A stretch of 64,000 bases of DNA from Caulobacterales bacterium RIFCSPHIGHO2_01_FULL_70_19. Its GTDB lineage: Bacteria > Pseudomonadota > Alphaproteobacteria > Caulobacterales > Caulobacteraceae. Of this stretch, positions 42,689-52,905 are shown in pieces. Made by a program: the position numbers and the translations under genes. Where the stretch lies: positions 141,149 through 205,148 of the forward strand of contig MGLK01000003.1 in NCBI GenBank assembly GCA_001794825.1, in the 5' to 3' direction. Each line of letters starts with the position of its first letter. Positions within the stretch are counted from its first letter, which is position 1. Below the pieces are notes generated by a model, which saw nothing but the letters and a program-made list of their open reading frames with translations, was not told the DNA's origin and ran no database searches.

Positions 42689-43285
42689 TCAGCGGGCGGC
42701 GGGCGTCCGCGAAGTATTGTCACTTTGCGGCGGGGGCAAGGCTTCGTCGCCTGAAAACCCTTCGCTTACGGATGAAGCGACCACCGGCGTCAGGGCGTCC
42801 GCGCCGCGGCCGATGCCGGGCAGGACGATCTGGATCAGTCGCGCCGCCGCCGCCGTCGCCGGCCGGATGGCCGCTTCGCTGAGCCAGCGCGGCGTCCGTT
42901 CGCCGGGGAGGGCGGCGACCACCACGAGGTGAACGGCCCCCAGCAGCACCAGGGCGCGGGCCGCGCCGATGAAGACGCCGAGGAAGCGGTCCACGCCCCC
43001 GAGCCGCGGATGCGCCTGCGCCCGCCGCGACAGGATCGAGCCGAAGATGCGAATGCCGAAGTAGATCAGCAGGAAGGAGACGATGGCGGCCAGGATGGTG
43101 CCGCCCCAGTCGGGATCGACCAGGCCGCGGCCGACGGGGGCGGTCAGCGGCAGGGCCACCAGGGCGACGAACGCCGCCAGCACGAAACTGAGCAGGGTGA
43201 TGATCTCGCGCGTGGCGCCGCGCACCCAGCCGGCGGCGGCCGAACCAAGGATGACCAGGGTGGCGATGATGTCGAAACCGGTCAT
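42689..43285 (-). CDS. cvpA: CvpA family membrane protein
   Basis: A 198-residue protein with four membrane helices (about 5-20, 28-50, 60-82, 102-123) and a C-terminal tail, typical of CvpA. The N-terminal GFDIIATLVILGSAAAGWVRG opens the domain. CvpA is tied to colicin V export in E. coli and to envelope stress tolerance; the exact activity is unclear. The cvpA-purF order, 26 bases apart, is conserved in many proteobacteria. Confidence 0.9.
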   Translation of the reverse strand: MTGFDIIATLVILGSAAAGWVRGATREIITLLSFVLAAFVALVALPLTAPVGRGLVDPDWGGTILAAIVSFLLIYFGIRIFGSILSRRAQAHPRLGGVDRFLGVFIGAARALVLLGAVHLVVVAALPGERTPRWLSEAAIRPATAAAARLIQIVLPGIGRGADALTPVVASSVSEGFSGDEALPPPQSDNTSRTPAAR

Positions 43286-43313
43286 GCGGGCTCGGGCTGC
43301 GGCTACGCCGCGA

Positions 43314-44678
43314 CTAGTAGCGGTTTTCCGAGATTCGTTCGACCGCCTCGCCCAGTCGGGACACCGCGGTGAGGCGGACGCCCTTGTCCTTGACCGTCAG
43401 CGGCGGCGACAGGGCCTGGTCGAAGCCGAGCTTCGCCGCCTCGCGCAGACGGGCCTCGGCCCGACCAACGGCGCGCACCTCGCCGGACAGGCTGATCTCG
43501 CCGAACACCACGCAGCCCTGCGGCAGGGACATGTCGGCCGCGGAACTGATCAGCGCCGCGGCGGCCGCCAGATCCGCCGCCGGTTCGTTGATGCGCAGGC
43601 CGCCGGCGACGTTCAGGTAGACGTCCCGGTCGCCGAAGCCGAGGCCGCAGCGGGCCTCCAGCACGGCCAGCACCATGGCCAGCCGGCCCGAATCCCAGCC
43701 GACCACGGCCCGCCGCGGCGTGCCGTAGGCCGAGGGGGCGACCAGCGCCTGCACCTCGACCAGCACCGGCCGCGAGCCTTCGATGCCGGCGAACACCGCC
43801 GAGCCCGGCGCCCGCTCCTTGCTGTCGCCCAGGAACAGGGCCGACGGATTGGCCACCTCGCGCAGCCCGGCGTCGCCCATCTCGAACACGCCGATCTCGT
43901 CGGTCGCCCCGAAGCGGTTCTTGCCGGCGCGCAGGATGCGGAACGGATAGCCGCGCTCGCCCTCGAAGCTCAGCACCGCGTCGACCATGTGCTCGACCAC
44001 GCGAGGGCCGGCGATCTGGCCGTCCTTGGTGACATGCCCGACCAGCACCACGGCGACGCCCTGGGCCTTGGCCAGCCGCACCAGCTCGCCGGCGCAGGCC
44101 CGCACCTGGGTGACCGAGCCCGGCCCCGCCTCGTGGGCGTCGCTCCACAGGGTCTGGATCGAGTCGATGATGACGATGTCGAACTTCTCGCGCTTCAGCG
44201 TCCCGACGATCTCGCGCAGGGCGGTGGCCGAGGCCAGGTTGACGGGCGCCGCGGCCAGTCCCATCCGCTTCGCCCGCGCCCGGATCTGCTCGACCGCCTC
44301 CTCGCCCGAGATGTAGGCGACGGAGGCGCCGCGCATCGCCGCCTTCGCCGTCACCTCCAGAAGCAGGGTCGACTTGCCGACCCCCGGATCGCCGCCCAGC
44401 AGGATGGCCGACCCGGGCACCACGCCCCCGCCGCACACGCGGTCGAACTCGCCGACGCCGGTGATGATCCGGGGCGGCTCGGGCGTGTCGGACTGCAGGG
44501 TCTCAAACTGCACGCCGCGCGCGCGGCTGGTCGCCGCCGGCTTCAGCGCGCCCGGCGGCGCCGAGCGGCTCTCCTCGACGATGCAATTCCACTGCCCGCA
44601 CGCGCCGCACTGCCCGGCCCACTTGCCGTGCACCGCCCCGCAGGACTGACAGACGTAGATCGCACCATCCCGAGCCAT
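43314..44678 (-). CDS. radA: DNA repair protein RadA
   Basis: A 454-residue RadA/Sms. The C4 zinc finger spans CQSCGAVHGKWAGQCGACGQW (10-30, shown here split by its cysteine pairs), then a RecA-like ATPase with Walker A GGDPGVGKSTLL (about 95) and the RadA-specific KNRFG motif. The Lon-like C-terminal domain follows. It drives branch migration during recombinational repair. Full length. Upstream of cvpA on the same strand, 28 bases apart. Confidence 0.95.
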   Translation of the reverse strand: MARDGAIYVCQSCGAVHGKWAGQCGACGQWNCIVEESRSAPPGALKPAATSRARGVQFETLQSDTPEPPRIITGVGEFDRVCGGGVVPGSAILLGGDPGVGKSTLLLEVTAKAAMRGASVAYISGEEAVEQIRARAKRMGLAAAPVNLASATALREIVGTLKREKFDIVIIDSIQTLWSDAHEAGPGSVTQVRACAGELVRLAKAQGVAVVLVGHVTKDGQIAGPRVVEHMVDAVLSFEGERGYPFRILRAGKNRFGATDEIGVFEMGDAGLREVANPSALFLGDSKERAPGSAVFAGIEGSRPVLVEVQALVAPSAYGTPRRAVVGWDSGRLAMVLAVLEARCGLGFGDRDVYLNVAGGLRINEPAADLAAAAALISSAADMSLPQGCVVFGEISLSGEVRAVGRAEARLREAAKLGFDQALSPPLTVKDKGVRLTAVSRLGEAVERISENRY

Positions 44679-44838
44679 GGGTGCGGCTTACAGCAGTCCG
44701 ATGCGGCGGGGCAGGGGGCTCTGCGGAGCCTGCGACCGATTCTGACGTACCGCCCCCTCCGTCGTGCGCGCGGACGACGGCCGTTGCGCCGGCCGCCGTC
44801 GGCGTGCCAGCTTGGCCGCACCTTCAGGAGACCTCGCC

Positions 44839-46125
44839 ATGCTGCATCGTCTGGCCGTCGCGGCCGCCGCCCTTGTTGCGACCTGCGGCCTCGCCGGCCC
44901 GGTCGCCGCCGACACCCTGGTGGTCACCGCCGCGCGCATGGTCGACGTCGAGCGTGGCCGCTATGTCGACGATCCCGTGGTCGTTATCGTCGATGGCCGC
45001 ATCGCTTCGGTGGGAAGGGACGTCCCGGCCGGCCTTCCGGCCGACGCGGAGCGGCTGGACCTGCCGGGACTGACCCTGCTTCCCGGCCTGATCGACATGC
45101 ACGTCCATCTCGCCTCCACGCCCTACGTCTCGGGCTGGCGCGAGCTGGATTACGCCGACGATTTCGGAGCGATCCTGCAGGTCCCGCACGCTCGCGCCAA
45201 CCTCGAGGCCGGCTTCACCACGGTGCGGAACCTCGGCGGTCCGGCCTTCGCCGACGTCGCCATGATGCAGGCGATCGACGGCGGTTTCGTCCAGGGTCCG
45301 CGCATCGTGCCGTCGGGAACCTATATCGGCGCCACCGGCGGCCACTGCGACGAGAACGGCTTTCCGTATTCGATGCGGCGGACCAGCGACTTCGTCGCCG
45401 ACGGCCCCGAGGCCATGCGTCGGGTTGTCCGCGAGGTGCGCAAGTACGGAGCGCGGGTGATCAAGGTCTGCGCCACCGGCGGCGTCTTCTCGCGAAACAC
45501 CGAGCCGGGGCAGCAGCAGCTGAGCTTCGAGGAGCTGAAGGCCGCGGCCGACGAAGCGCACATGTGGGGCCTCCGCGTCGCCGCCCACGCCCATGGCGCC
45601 GACGGCATCCGCGACGCCATCCGCGCCGGCATCGACACCATCGAGCACGCCTCGATGATCGACGCCGAGGGCGTCCGCCTGGCCGTGGAGCGCGGGACCT
45701 GGCTGTCGATGGACATCTTCAACACCGACTTCACCCAGGAGACCGGCACCGAGTTCGGCGTCACCGAGGACAACCTGCGCAAGGACCGGGAAGTCGCCCA
45801 GATCCAGCGCGACAACTTCCGCCGCGCCCACGAGGCCGGAGCGCGGATGGTGTTCGGCTCCGACGCCGCCATCTATCCGCACGGCCGGAACGGGCGCCAG
45901 TTCGCGGTCATGGTCGAGTACGGCATGTCCCCCGCCGAGGCGATCCGCGCCGCCACCTGGAACGCCGCCCAGGCGCTGGGGATGGAGGGCGACGTGGGCG
46001 CGGTCGCCGTCGGCCGCTACGGCGACCTGATCGCCGTGGCCGGCGATCCGCTGGCGGACGTGCGCGCGCTTGAATCGGTCGCCGTGGTGATCAAGGGCGG
46101 CGAGGTCGTGAAGGACGCCCGCTAG
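44839..46125 (+). CDS. Secreted metal-dependent amidohydrolase
   Basis: A 428-residue amidohydrolase of the imidazolonepropionase/Xaa-Pro dipeptidase-like group. A Sec signal ends near GPVAADT. Metal ligands are HVH in LIDMHVHLAS, Lys in ARVIKVCATGG, HAHGADG, IEHAS, and Asp in FGSDAAIYPHG. It is probably a periplasmic dipeptidase or lactone/amide hydrolase. ATG 44839 has AGGAG 8 bases upstream. The stop shares a CTAG with the convergent alr. Confidence 0.88.
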   Translation: MLHRLAVAAAALVATCGLAGPVAADTLVVTAARMVDVERGRYVDDPVVVIVDGRIASVGRDVPAGLPADAERLDLPGLTLLPGLIDMHVHLASTPYVSGWRELDYADDFGAILQVPHARANLEAGFTTVRNLGGPAFADVAMMQAIDGGFVQGPRIVPSGTYIGATGGHCDENGFPYSMRRTSDFVADGPEAMRRVVREVRKYGARVIKVCATGGVFSRNTEPGQQQLSFEELKAAADEAHMWGLRVAAHAHGADGIRDAIRAGIDTIEHASMIDAEGVRLAVERGTWLSMDIFNTDFTQETGTEFGVTEDNLRKDREVAQIQRDNFRRAHEAGARMVFGSDAAIYPHGRNGRQFAVMVEYGMSPAEAIRAATWNAAQALGMEGDVGAVAVGRYGDLIAVAGDPLADVRALESVAVVIKGGEVVKDAR

Positions 46126-47159
46126 TCGCGGTAGACCCGCGGCACGCGTCCTGTGATGGCGCTGAGCAGTTCGTAGGCGATGGTTCCCGCCGCCGACGCC
46201 GCGTCGTCGATCGGCCGGTTTGCGCCGAACAGCTCGATCCGGTCTCCGACCGCGACGTCCAGACCCGTCACGTCCACCGCGCAGGCGTCCATCGACACCC
46301 GTCCGACGATCGGCCGCAGCTCGCCGGCGACGAAGGCCCTCCCGGCCGGGCTGTAGCTGCGCAGCACCCCGTCGGCGTAACCCGCCGCGCAGGTGGCGAT
46401 CCGCGTCGGACGACCGGCTGTGAAGGTCCGCGAATAGCCGACTGTCTCGCCCGCCGGCACGTCCCGGACCTGAAGTACCTCGGCCGTCAGCGTAGCCACC
46501 GGCCGGATGCGGGGGTCGGGCCGTCCCTCCGGCCCGCCGCCGTACAGGCAAATGCCGGGCCTCAGCGCGTCGAAGGCGTAGCCCCGCCCCAGGAAGACGC
46601 CGCCGGAGTTGGCGAACGATCGCACCGCGCCCGGATAGCGCTGCGCCGCCGCGGCGAAGGCGTCGCGCTGCCGGGCGTTCATCGGCTCGGCGGGATCGTC
46701 GGCGCAGGCCAGGTGGCTGAGCACCAGCTCAAGGCCCTCGAACGGCTCCGGCGCCGCCTCCGGACGGAAGCCGAGGCGGTTCATGCCCGTGTCGACCTGC
46801 AGCCCGCAGGGCCCGCCGCCGGCTTCGCGCCAGTCCGACAGCTGCACGGCGGTGTTGATCACCGGCCGCAATCGGGCCGCGCGCAGCCGGCCGGCGCGGC
46901 CGGCGGCGCAGCCGTCCAGCACGTAGATCGCCGGCTCGGGCCCCAGCGCCGTGCGCAGCGCCTCGCCCTCGCTGGCCCGGGCGACGAAGAAGGTCCGCGC
47001 TCCCTCGGTCATCAGCCGGCCGGCGCAGGCGACGGCGCCGAGTCCGTAGCTGTCCGCTTTCAGGACGGGGTGCACGGGAGCCCCGCCGACGGCCTCGAGC
47101 GTGCGGAAGTTGGCGGCGAGCGCCGACAGATCGACAGTCAGTTCGGCCGGGGAGGGCAT
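46122..47159 (-). CDS. alr: Alanine racemase
   Basis: A 345-residue PLP enzyme. The cofactor lysine is Lys34 in PVLKADSYGLGA. The second catalytic residue Tyr lies in the C-terminal domain near GRVSMDACAVDVTG, and VGYSRTF marks the substrate side. It makes D-alanine for peptidoglycan. Slightly shorter than average (about 360-380) but complete through RVPRVYRD. Confidence 0.93.
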   Translation of the reverse strand: MPSPAELTVDLSALAANFRTLEAVGGAPVHPVLKADSYGLGAVACAGRLMTEGARTFFVARASEGEALRTALGPEPAIYVLDGCAAGRAGRLRAARLRPVINTAVQLSDWREAGGGPCGLQVDTGMNRLGFRPEAAPEPFEGLELVLSHLACADDPAEPMNARQRDAFAAAAQRYPGAVRSFANSGGVFLGRGYAFDALRPGICLYGGGPEGRPDPRIRPVATLTAEVLQVRDVPAGETVGYSRTFTAGRPTRIATCAAGYADGVLRSYSPAGRAFVAGELRPIVGRVSMDACAVDVTGLDVAVGDRIELFGANRPIDDAASAAGTIAYELLSAITGRVPRVYRD

Positions 47160-47202
47160 CCCGCCATCTACGGCCTGTGACTTGTGCGTTGCAACAAAAA
47201 GG

Positions 47203-48282
<1,080 letters not shown>

Positions 48283-48316
48283 ATTTCCTGCCCGCCGCTG
48301 CTTGCCCTGCGCCCAC

Positions 48317-48330
48317 CGTAAACGGTTACA
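48317..48330. promoter_or_regulatory. LacI-type palindromic operator candidate before the MalK-type gene
   Basis: CGTAAACGGTTACA, an imperfect palindrome around a central CG, sits 35 bases before the ATPase start. On the minus strand it begins TGTAACCG, identical to the first eight bases of the element before bglX (31145-31158); 11 of 14 positions agree overall. Confidence 0.45.
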
Positions 48331-48475
48331 GGAGGCGTGCAATCTTCCGATCCTTTCGGGTCCCCCGACCGGGTCGCCCTGCGCTCGCAGAAGGCGCGCC
48401 CGCCGGGCGGGGCCGGATGTCAGCCAGCCCGGCCGGCGCGTGCGGGCTGCGGAAGCCGCCGCCCCACACCCCGAC

Positions 48476-50575
48476 TCAGCGGGGCTCCCGGGCCTTGTAG
48501 GGCTTCTTCGCCGCCGGCTTGCCCCGCGCGTCCTTCGGCGCCCACGGGCGGTCGCCGCCCTTGGGCTTGCCCTTCCACGGCCTGTCGCCCGCGGCGGCGG
48601 GGGCGGGCCCGGCGTCGGAGCGCGGGACCCAGGGCGTCTTCCCTTCGGCGGCGGGCTTCTTCACCCACGGCTTCTTGCCAGGAGGCGTCGGGCTGTCGGC
48701 CGTTCGCTTGACCCACGGCTTCTTGCCCTCGGCGGCCGGAGCGGCGTCGTCGCGCTTCACCCACGGCTTCTTCTCGCCTTGCGGCCGGTCCTCGCGGGCC
48801 TTCCACGCCGGCTTGTCGCCGTCCTCGCGCTTCACCCAAGGCTTCTTCTCGCCCTCGAGCCGGTCTTCACGGGCCTTCCACGGCTTCCTGTCGGGGCGAT
48901 CCCCGCCCGCGCCGGGCTTCTTGTCCCAGCGGCTGACCGGTTTTTCCGACGGCCCCGGCTTCACCGCCGGATCGATCTTGATGCCTTCCTCGAGACCTTG
49001 GGCGACGGCGGCCTCGAACTTCGCCTTCATCTCCTCGGTGATCTCGAACTTGGTCTCGCGCTCGAAGATCTTGATCGCGCCGATGTCGCGCTTGGTCACG
49101 TGGCCCAGGCGGCAGATCAGGGGCAGCAGCCACTTCGGGTCGGCGTTCTTGTCGCGTCCGATGTTGACCCGGAACCAGCTCATGTCGCCGCCGCGGGCGA
49201 AGTCCGTCAGCGGCCCGTCCTTCTGACCGCGCTCGTTGCGCCCCGTCGTCTGGGCGCGCGCCATGCGCTCATCGTCATAGACGTCCTCGGGCGGCGGCAG
49301 CTTCTCCCGGTAAAGCCGGATCAGGGCGGCGGCGACGTGTTCGGGCGAGGTCCGCTCCAGCAGCCGCCGCCCCAGCTCGACGGACTCCTCGTCGGCCGGC
49401 GCCATCAGCACCGGGTCGGTGAGCATCCGTTCCTGGTCCCGGGCGCGAATCTCCTCGGCGCTGGGCGGGCCCGACCACTCCGCCTTGATCGACGCCGAGT
49501 GCAGCATCAGCTCGACCTTGCGGCGGCGGGTGTAGCTGACCATCAGCACCGAGACGCCCTTCTTGCCGGCCCGGCCGGTCCGGCCCGAGCGGTGGAGCAG
49601 GGTCGCCTTGTTGACCGGAATCTCGGCGTGGATGACCAGCCCCAGGTCGGGCAGGTCCAGTCCACGCGCCGCCACGTCGGTGGCCACGCAGACCCGCGCG
49701 TGGCCGTCGCGCAGCGCCTGCAGCGCCTCCGAGCGGAGCGACTGGGTCAGTTCGCCGGACAGGCCGACGACCGAGAAGCCGCGTTCCCGCAGCGAGGCCG
49801 TGAGGTGCTTCACCCGCTCGCGCGTGTTGGCGAACACCAGGGCGCCGGGGCTCTCGAAATAGCGCAACACGTTGACCACGCCGTGCTCGATCTCGTTCGG
49901 CGCGATGCGGATGGCCTTGTATTCGATGTCGCCGTGGGCGGCGTTCTTGCTGGTGGTGTCGATGCGGATCGCATCGCGCTGATAGGTCTTGGCCAGTTCC
50001 GCAATGTCGCGCGCGATGGTGGCCGAGAACAGCAGCGTCCGCCGCTCGGCGGGGGCCTGGTCGAGAATGAAGGTCAGGTCTTCCGAGAAGCCCATGTCGA
50101 GCATCTCGTCGGCCTCGTCGAGCACCACCGCCTTCAGTTGCGAAAGGTCGAGGCCGGAGCGCTCCAGGTGGTCGCGCAGGCGCCCGGGGGTGCCGACCAC
50201 AATGGCCGCGCCACGCTCCAGCACCCGGCGCTCGGCGCGCGGATCCATGCCGCCGACGCAGGTGGCGATGCGCGCGCCGGTGCGGGCGTAGAGCCACTCC
50301 AGTTCCTTGGAGACCTGCAGCGCCAGTTCGCGGGTCGGGGCGATCACCAGGGCGACCGGACTGGCGTTGTCCTCGAATCGCTCGGCCTCGCCCAGCAGGG
50401 TCGGCGCAAGCGCCAGGCCGAAGGCCACGGTCTTGCCCGATCCGGTCTGGGCGCTGACCAGGAGGTCGCGGCCCGCTTCCGCCTCCAGCACCGCGGCCTG
50501 GACGGGGGTCGGCTCGGCGTAGCCGCGATCGGAAAGGGCGCGGTCGAGCGCGGGATGGCTGGCGGGGAAGGGCAT
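48476..50575 (-). CDS. DEAD-box RNA helicase with DbpA domain and repetitive tail
   Basis: A 699-residue helicase. RecA-like core: Q motif near residue 20, [20 protein letters not shown] in [16 protein letters not shown], and the [10 protein letters not shown] motif VI. A DbpA RNA-binding domain (about 475-545, [20 protein letters not shown]) targets structured RNA such as 23S rRNA in DbpA. The last 140 residues are a Lys/Trp/Pro/Arg-rich tail with repeats of the form KKPWVKR. ATG 50575 is preferred to the longer frame to 50656, which lacks a signal. No clear SD. Confidence 0.9.
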   Translation of the reverse strand: MPFPASHPALDRALSDRGYAEPTPVQAAVLEAEAGRDLLVSAQTGSGKTVAFGLALAPTLLGEAERFEDNASPVALVIAPTRELALQVSKELEWLYARTGARIATCVGGMDPRAERRVLERGAAIVVGTPGRLRDHLERSGLDLSQLKAVVLDEADEMLDMGFSEDLTFILDQAPAERRTLLFSATIARDIAELAKTYQRDAIRIDTTSKNAAHGDIEYKAIRIAPNEIEHGVVNVLRYFESPGALVFANTRERVKHLTASLRERGFSVVGLSGELTQSLRSEALQALRDGHARVCVATDVAARGLDLPDLGLVIHAEIPVNKATLLHRSGRTGRAGKKGVSVLMVSYTRRRKVELMLHSASIKAEWSGPPSAEEIRARDQERMLTDPVLMAPADEESVELGRRLLERTSPEHVAAALIRLYREKLPPPEDVYDDERMARAQTTGRNERGQKDGPLTDFARGGDMSWFRVNIGRDKNADPKWLLPLICRLGHVTKRDIGAIKIFERETKFEITEEMKAKFEAAVAQGLEEGIKIDPAVKPGPSEKPVSRWDKKPGAGGDRPDRKPWKAREDRLEGEKKPWVKREDGDKPAWKAREDRPQGEKKPWVKRDDAAPAAEGKKPWVKRTADSPTPPGKKPWVKKPAAEGKTPWVPRSDAGPAPAAAGDRPWKGKPKGGDRPWAPKDARGKPAAKKPYKAREPR

Positions 50576-50752
50576 GGAAAGGTCCGTAAGGCGCCGACGC
50601 GGCGCGCGCCAGCCGGAGAGGGCGGGCGAAAGGCGGGGCTTGTGCCCGTCGATCAAGGCCGAACCGGGGCCCTCCGGTTTCTGACTGTCGCCTCCGCGCG
50701 GCTGACAAGCCGGCGGAGTCGGCTAAGCTGCGCCGTAACTGAGGGGGACAGC

Positions 50753-52750
50753 ATGTTCAGAACGCTCCTGGTCGCCACCACGGCCCTGACTCTCGTCGCC
50801 GCGCCGACCATCGCCCAGGTGGCCCGTCCCTCGTCCGACACGGCCGCGGTGGGCGCGGCGGCCCGGTCCGGCGACGCGGGCCAGCTCCGTCCCGGCCAGA
50901 CGGTGAGCGGGGAGCTGCGCCGCGGCGACGACACCCTGTCGTCCGGCGAGTACAACGACCGCTGGGGCTTCCCGGTCCGGCGCGGTCAGACCTATGAGGT
51001 CAGCCTGACCTCGACGGCGTTCGATCCCTACCTGCTGGTGCGGGGCCCGGGCGGCCTGCGGGAGGACAACGACGACGATCCCTCCGCGCGCGGGTCCCGC
51101 GACAGCCGCATCCGCTTCACCGCGCCGGCCGACGGCGAGGTCGAGGTGGGCGCCACCAGCTATGCGCCGGGCGAAAGCGGGGCCTACCGGCTGACGCTCG
51201 CCTCGGTCGCCTGGGGCGACGCCGGGCCGCGCACGCCCGACTCCCCGGATGGAACGCTGTTGGTCGGGCGGACGGTCTCCGGCGATCTCGCCCGCGGGGA
51301 CGCCCGCCTGGAGAGCGGCGAATTCATCGACACCTGGACGCTCCGCGGACGCCGCGGCCAGCAGCTCGATATCCGGCTCACCTCGACCGCTTTCGATCCC
51401 TATGTCGCGATTTCGGGTCCCGGCGGCTTCTCCGACTTCAACGACGACGACGCCGAGGCGGGCTCCCGCGACAGCCGGCTGCGCGTCACCCTGCCGGACG
51501 ACGGCGAGTACACGATCGCCGCGACGAGCTACGAGGCGGGCGAGAGCGGTTCCTACCGGCTGGTCGTTCTGGCCGACGCCGGCGCCCCCGGCGCGCGGCC
51601 GCCGGCCGAGGTCGCCTCGGGACAGCCGTCCTCCGGCGGTGCGCTCGAGGTGGGCGAGACGGTCGCCGGCAGTCTGGCCGCCGGCGACCAGACCCTGGAC
51701 AGCGGGGAGTATGTCGACACCTGGCGCTTCACGGGACGCCGCGGACAGCGCGTGTCGGTGGAGCTGACCTCCTCCGCCTTCGACGCCTACACCATGCTCC
51801 GGACGCCTTCGGGGGAGCAGTTCGACAACGACGACGGCGAGGACGGAACCGACAGCCGCCAGCAGCTGGTCCTGCCGGAGGACGGGGAATACGAGGTGCT
51901 GGTCACCTCCTACCGTCCGGGCGAGACCGGGAGCTACCGCTTCAGCGTCGGGGCCGGGCGGGAGCCGCCGCGGCAGGCCGCCGTCGCTGGCGGGGCGCGG
52001 GTGTTCGCGCTGATGGTCGGGGTGTCCGATTATGATGGCGAGGCCAACGACCTTCCGTATACGGATGAAGACGCCCTCAAGCTCGCCGAGGAGCTGCGCC
52101 GCGGGGGTTCCCTCAACGACGCCAGCGTGGTGCTGACCAACGCCGAGGCCACGGTCGAGGGCGTGCGCGAGGCCTTCCGCCGGATCGCCGCCGAGGCGGG
52201 GCCCGACGACATGTTCCTGTTCTTCTTCTCCGGGCACGGCGACCAGCGGCCGGTGGAGGTCAGCGGCGTCGAGCCCGACGGCAAGTCCGAAACCCTCGCC
52301 CTGTTCGACGGCGACATCGACGATGTCGAACTGGCCCGGCTGTTCGACACCCTCGACACCCGGCTGTCGCTGCTGGTCATCGACGCCTGCTTCTCCGGCG
52401 GTTTCGCGCGCAACGTCGTCGACCAGCCGGGCGTCATGGGCGTGTTCAGCTCCGAGGAGGACCTGACCAGCGCCGTGGCCGACAAGTTCCAGGCCGGCGG
52501 CTACCTGTCCCACTTCGTGCGGGCGGGGATGACCGGAGAGGCGGACGGCGACGGCGACCGGCTGGTCACCGCCGGCGAACTCGCCACCTACCTGCGCCGC
52601 CAGTTCCGGGTCGAGGTCGAGGACGTCCAGGCCGAAACCCAGGACGGCCAGCGCAACTACCAGAACCTCGTCATCGATCGCGGCGGCGTGCAGGTCGACG
52701 ACGTGATCGTGCGGCTGCCGGCGACGACGCTGGCGGCTGCGGGACGGTGA
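50753..52750 (+). CDS. Secreted caspase-family (C14) protease with three PPC-like domains
   Basis: A 665-residue protein. Sec signal (1-21, ends TIAQ). Three tandem beta-sandwich repeats of the pre-peptidase C-terminal type lie at about 44-152, 168-275 and 297-400; each has a GxTVSGxL start, a D-rich DDD/DDGED turn, and TSYxxGESGxYRL. A caspase p20 domain follows from 414, with His495 in FSGHGDQ and Cys546 in IDACFSGG. Near the end D598-x-D600-x-D602...E609 resembles an EF-hand loop, so calcium control is possible. It is probably an orthocaspase cutting after Arg/Lys, but this is untested. ATG 50753 has a GGGGGA SD. Confidence 0.88.
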   Translation: MFRTLLVATTALTLVAAPTIAQVARPSSDTAAVGAAARSGDAGQLRPGQTVSGELRRGDDTLSSGEYNDRWGFPVRRGQTYEVSLTSTAFDPYLLVRGPGGLREDNDDDPSARGSRDSRIRFTAPADGEVEVGATSYAPGESGAYRLTLASVAWGDAGPRTPDSPDGTLLVGRTVSGDLARGDARLESGEFIDTWTLRGRRGQQLDIRLTSTAFDPYVAISGPGGFSDFNDDDAEAGSRDSRLRVTLPDDGEYTIAATSYEAGESGSYRLVVLADAGAPGARPPAEVASGQPSSGGALEVGETVAGSLAAGDQTLDSGEYVDTWRFTGRRGQRVSVELTSSAFDAYTMLRTPSGEQFDNDDGEDGTDSRQQLVLPEDGEYEVLVTSYRPGETGSYRFSVGAGREPPRQAAVAGGARVFALMVGVSDYDGEANDLPYTDEDALKLAEELRRGGSLNDASVVLTNAEATVEGVREAFRRIAAEAGPDDMFLFFFSGHGDQRPVEVSGVEPDGKSETLALFDGDIDDVELARLFDTLDTRLSLLVIDACFSGGFARNVVDQPGVMGVFSSEEDLTSAVADKFQAGGYLSHFVRAGMTGEADGDGDRLVTAGELATYLRRQFRVEVEDVQAETQDGQRNYQNLVIDRGGVQVDDVIVRLPATTLAAAGR

Positions 52751-52766
52751 CGACGGGGAAGGGGAA

Positions 52767-52841
52767 TGGTGGATGCGACAGGGATTGAACCTGTGACCCC
52801 CTCGGTGTGAACGAGGTGCTCTCCCGCTGAGCTACGCATCC
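52767..52841 (-). tRNA. tRNA-Val (anticodon CAC)
   Basis: Minus strand, 75 bases including encoded CCA. Acceptor arms GGATGCG and CGCATCC pair over 7 bp. The D arm is GCTC/GAGC, the anticodon stem CCTCG/CGAGG with loop TTCACAC (anticodon CAC, reading GUG), and the T arm ACAGG/CCTGT with loop TTCAATC. All arms fold cleanly. Confidence 0.97.
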
Positions 52842-52905
52842 ATCCTGACGGGCCCCGCTGGCGGGGAGGCGCGGACATAGCCCGACCTCCGCGGGCGCGC
52901 AAGCC

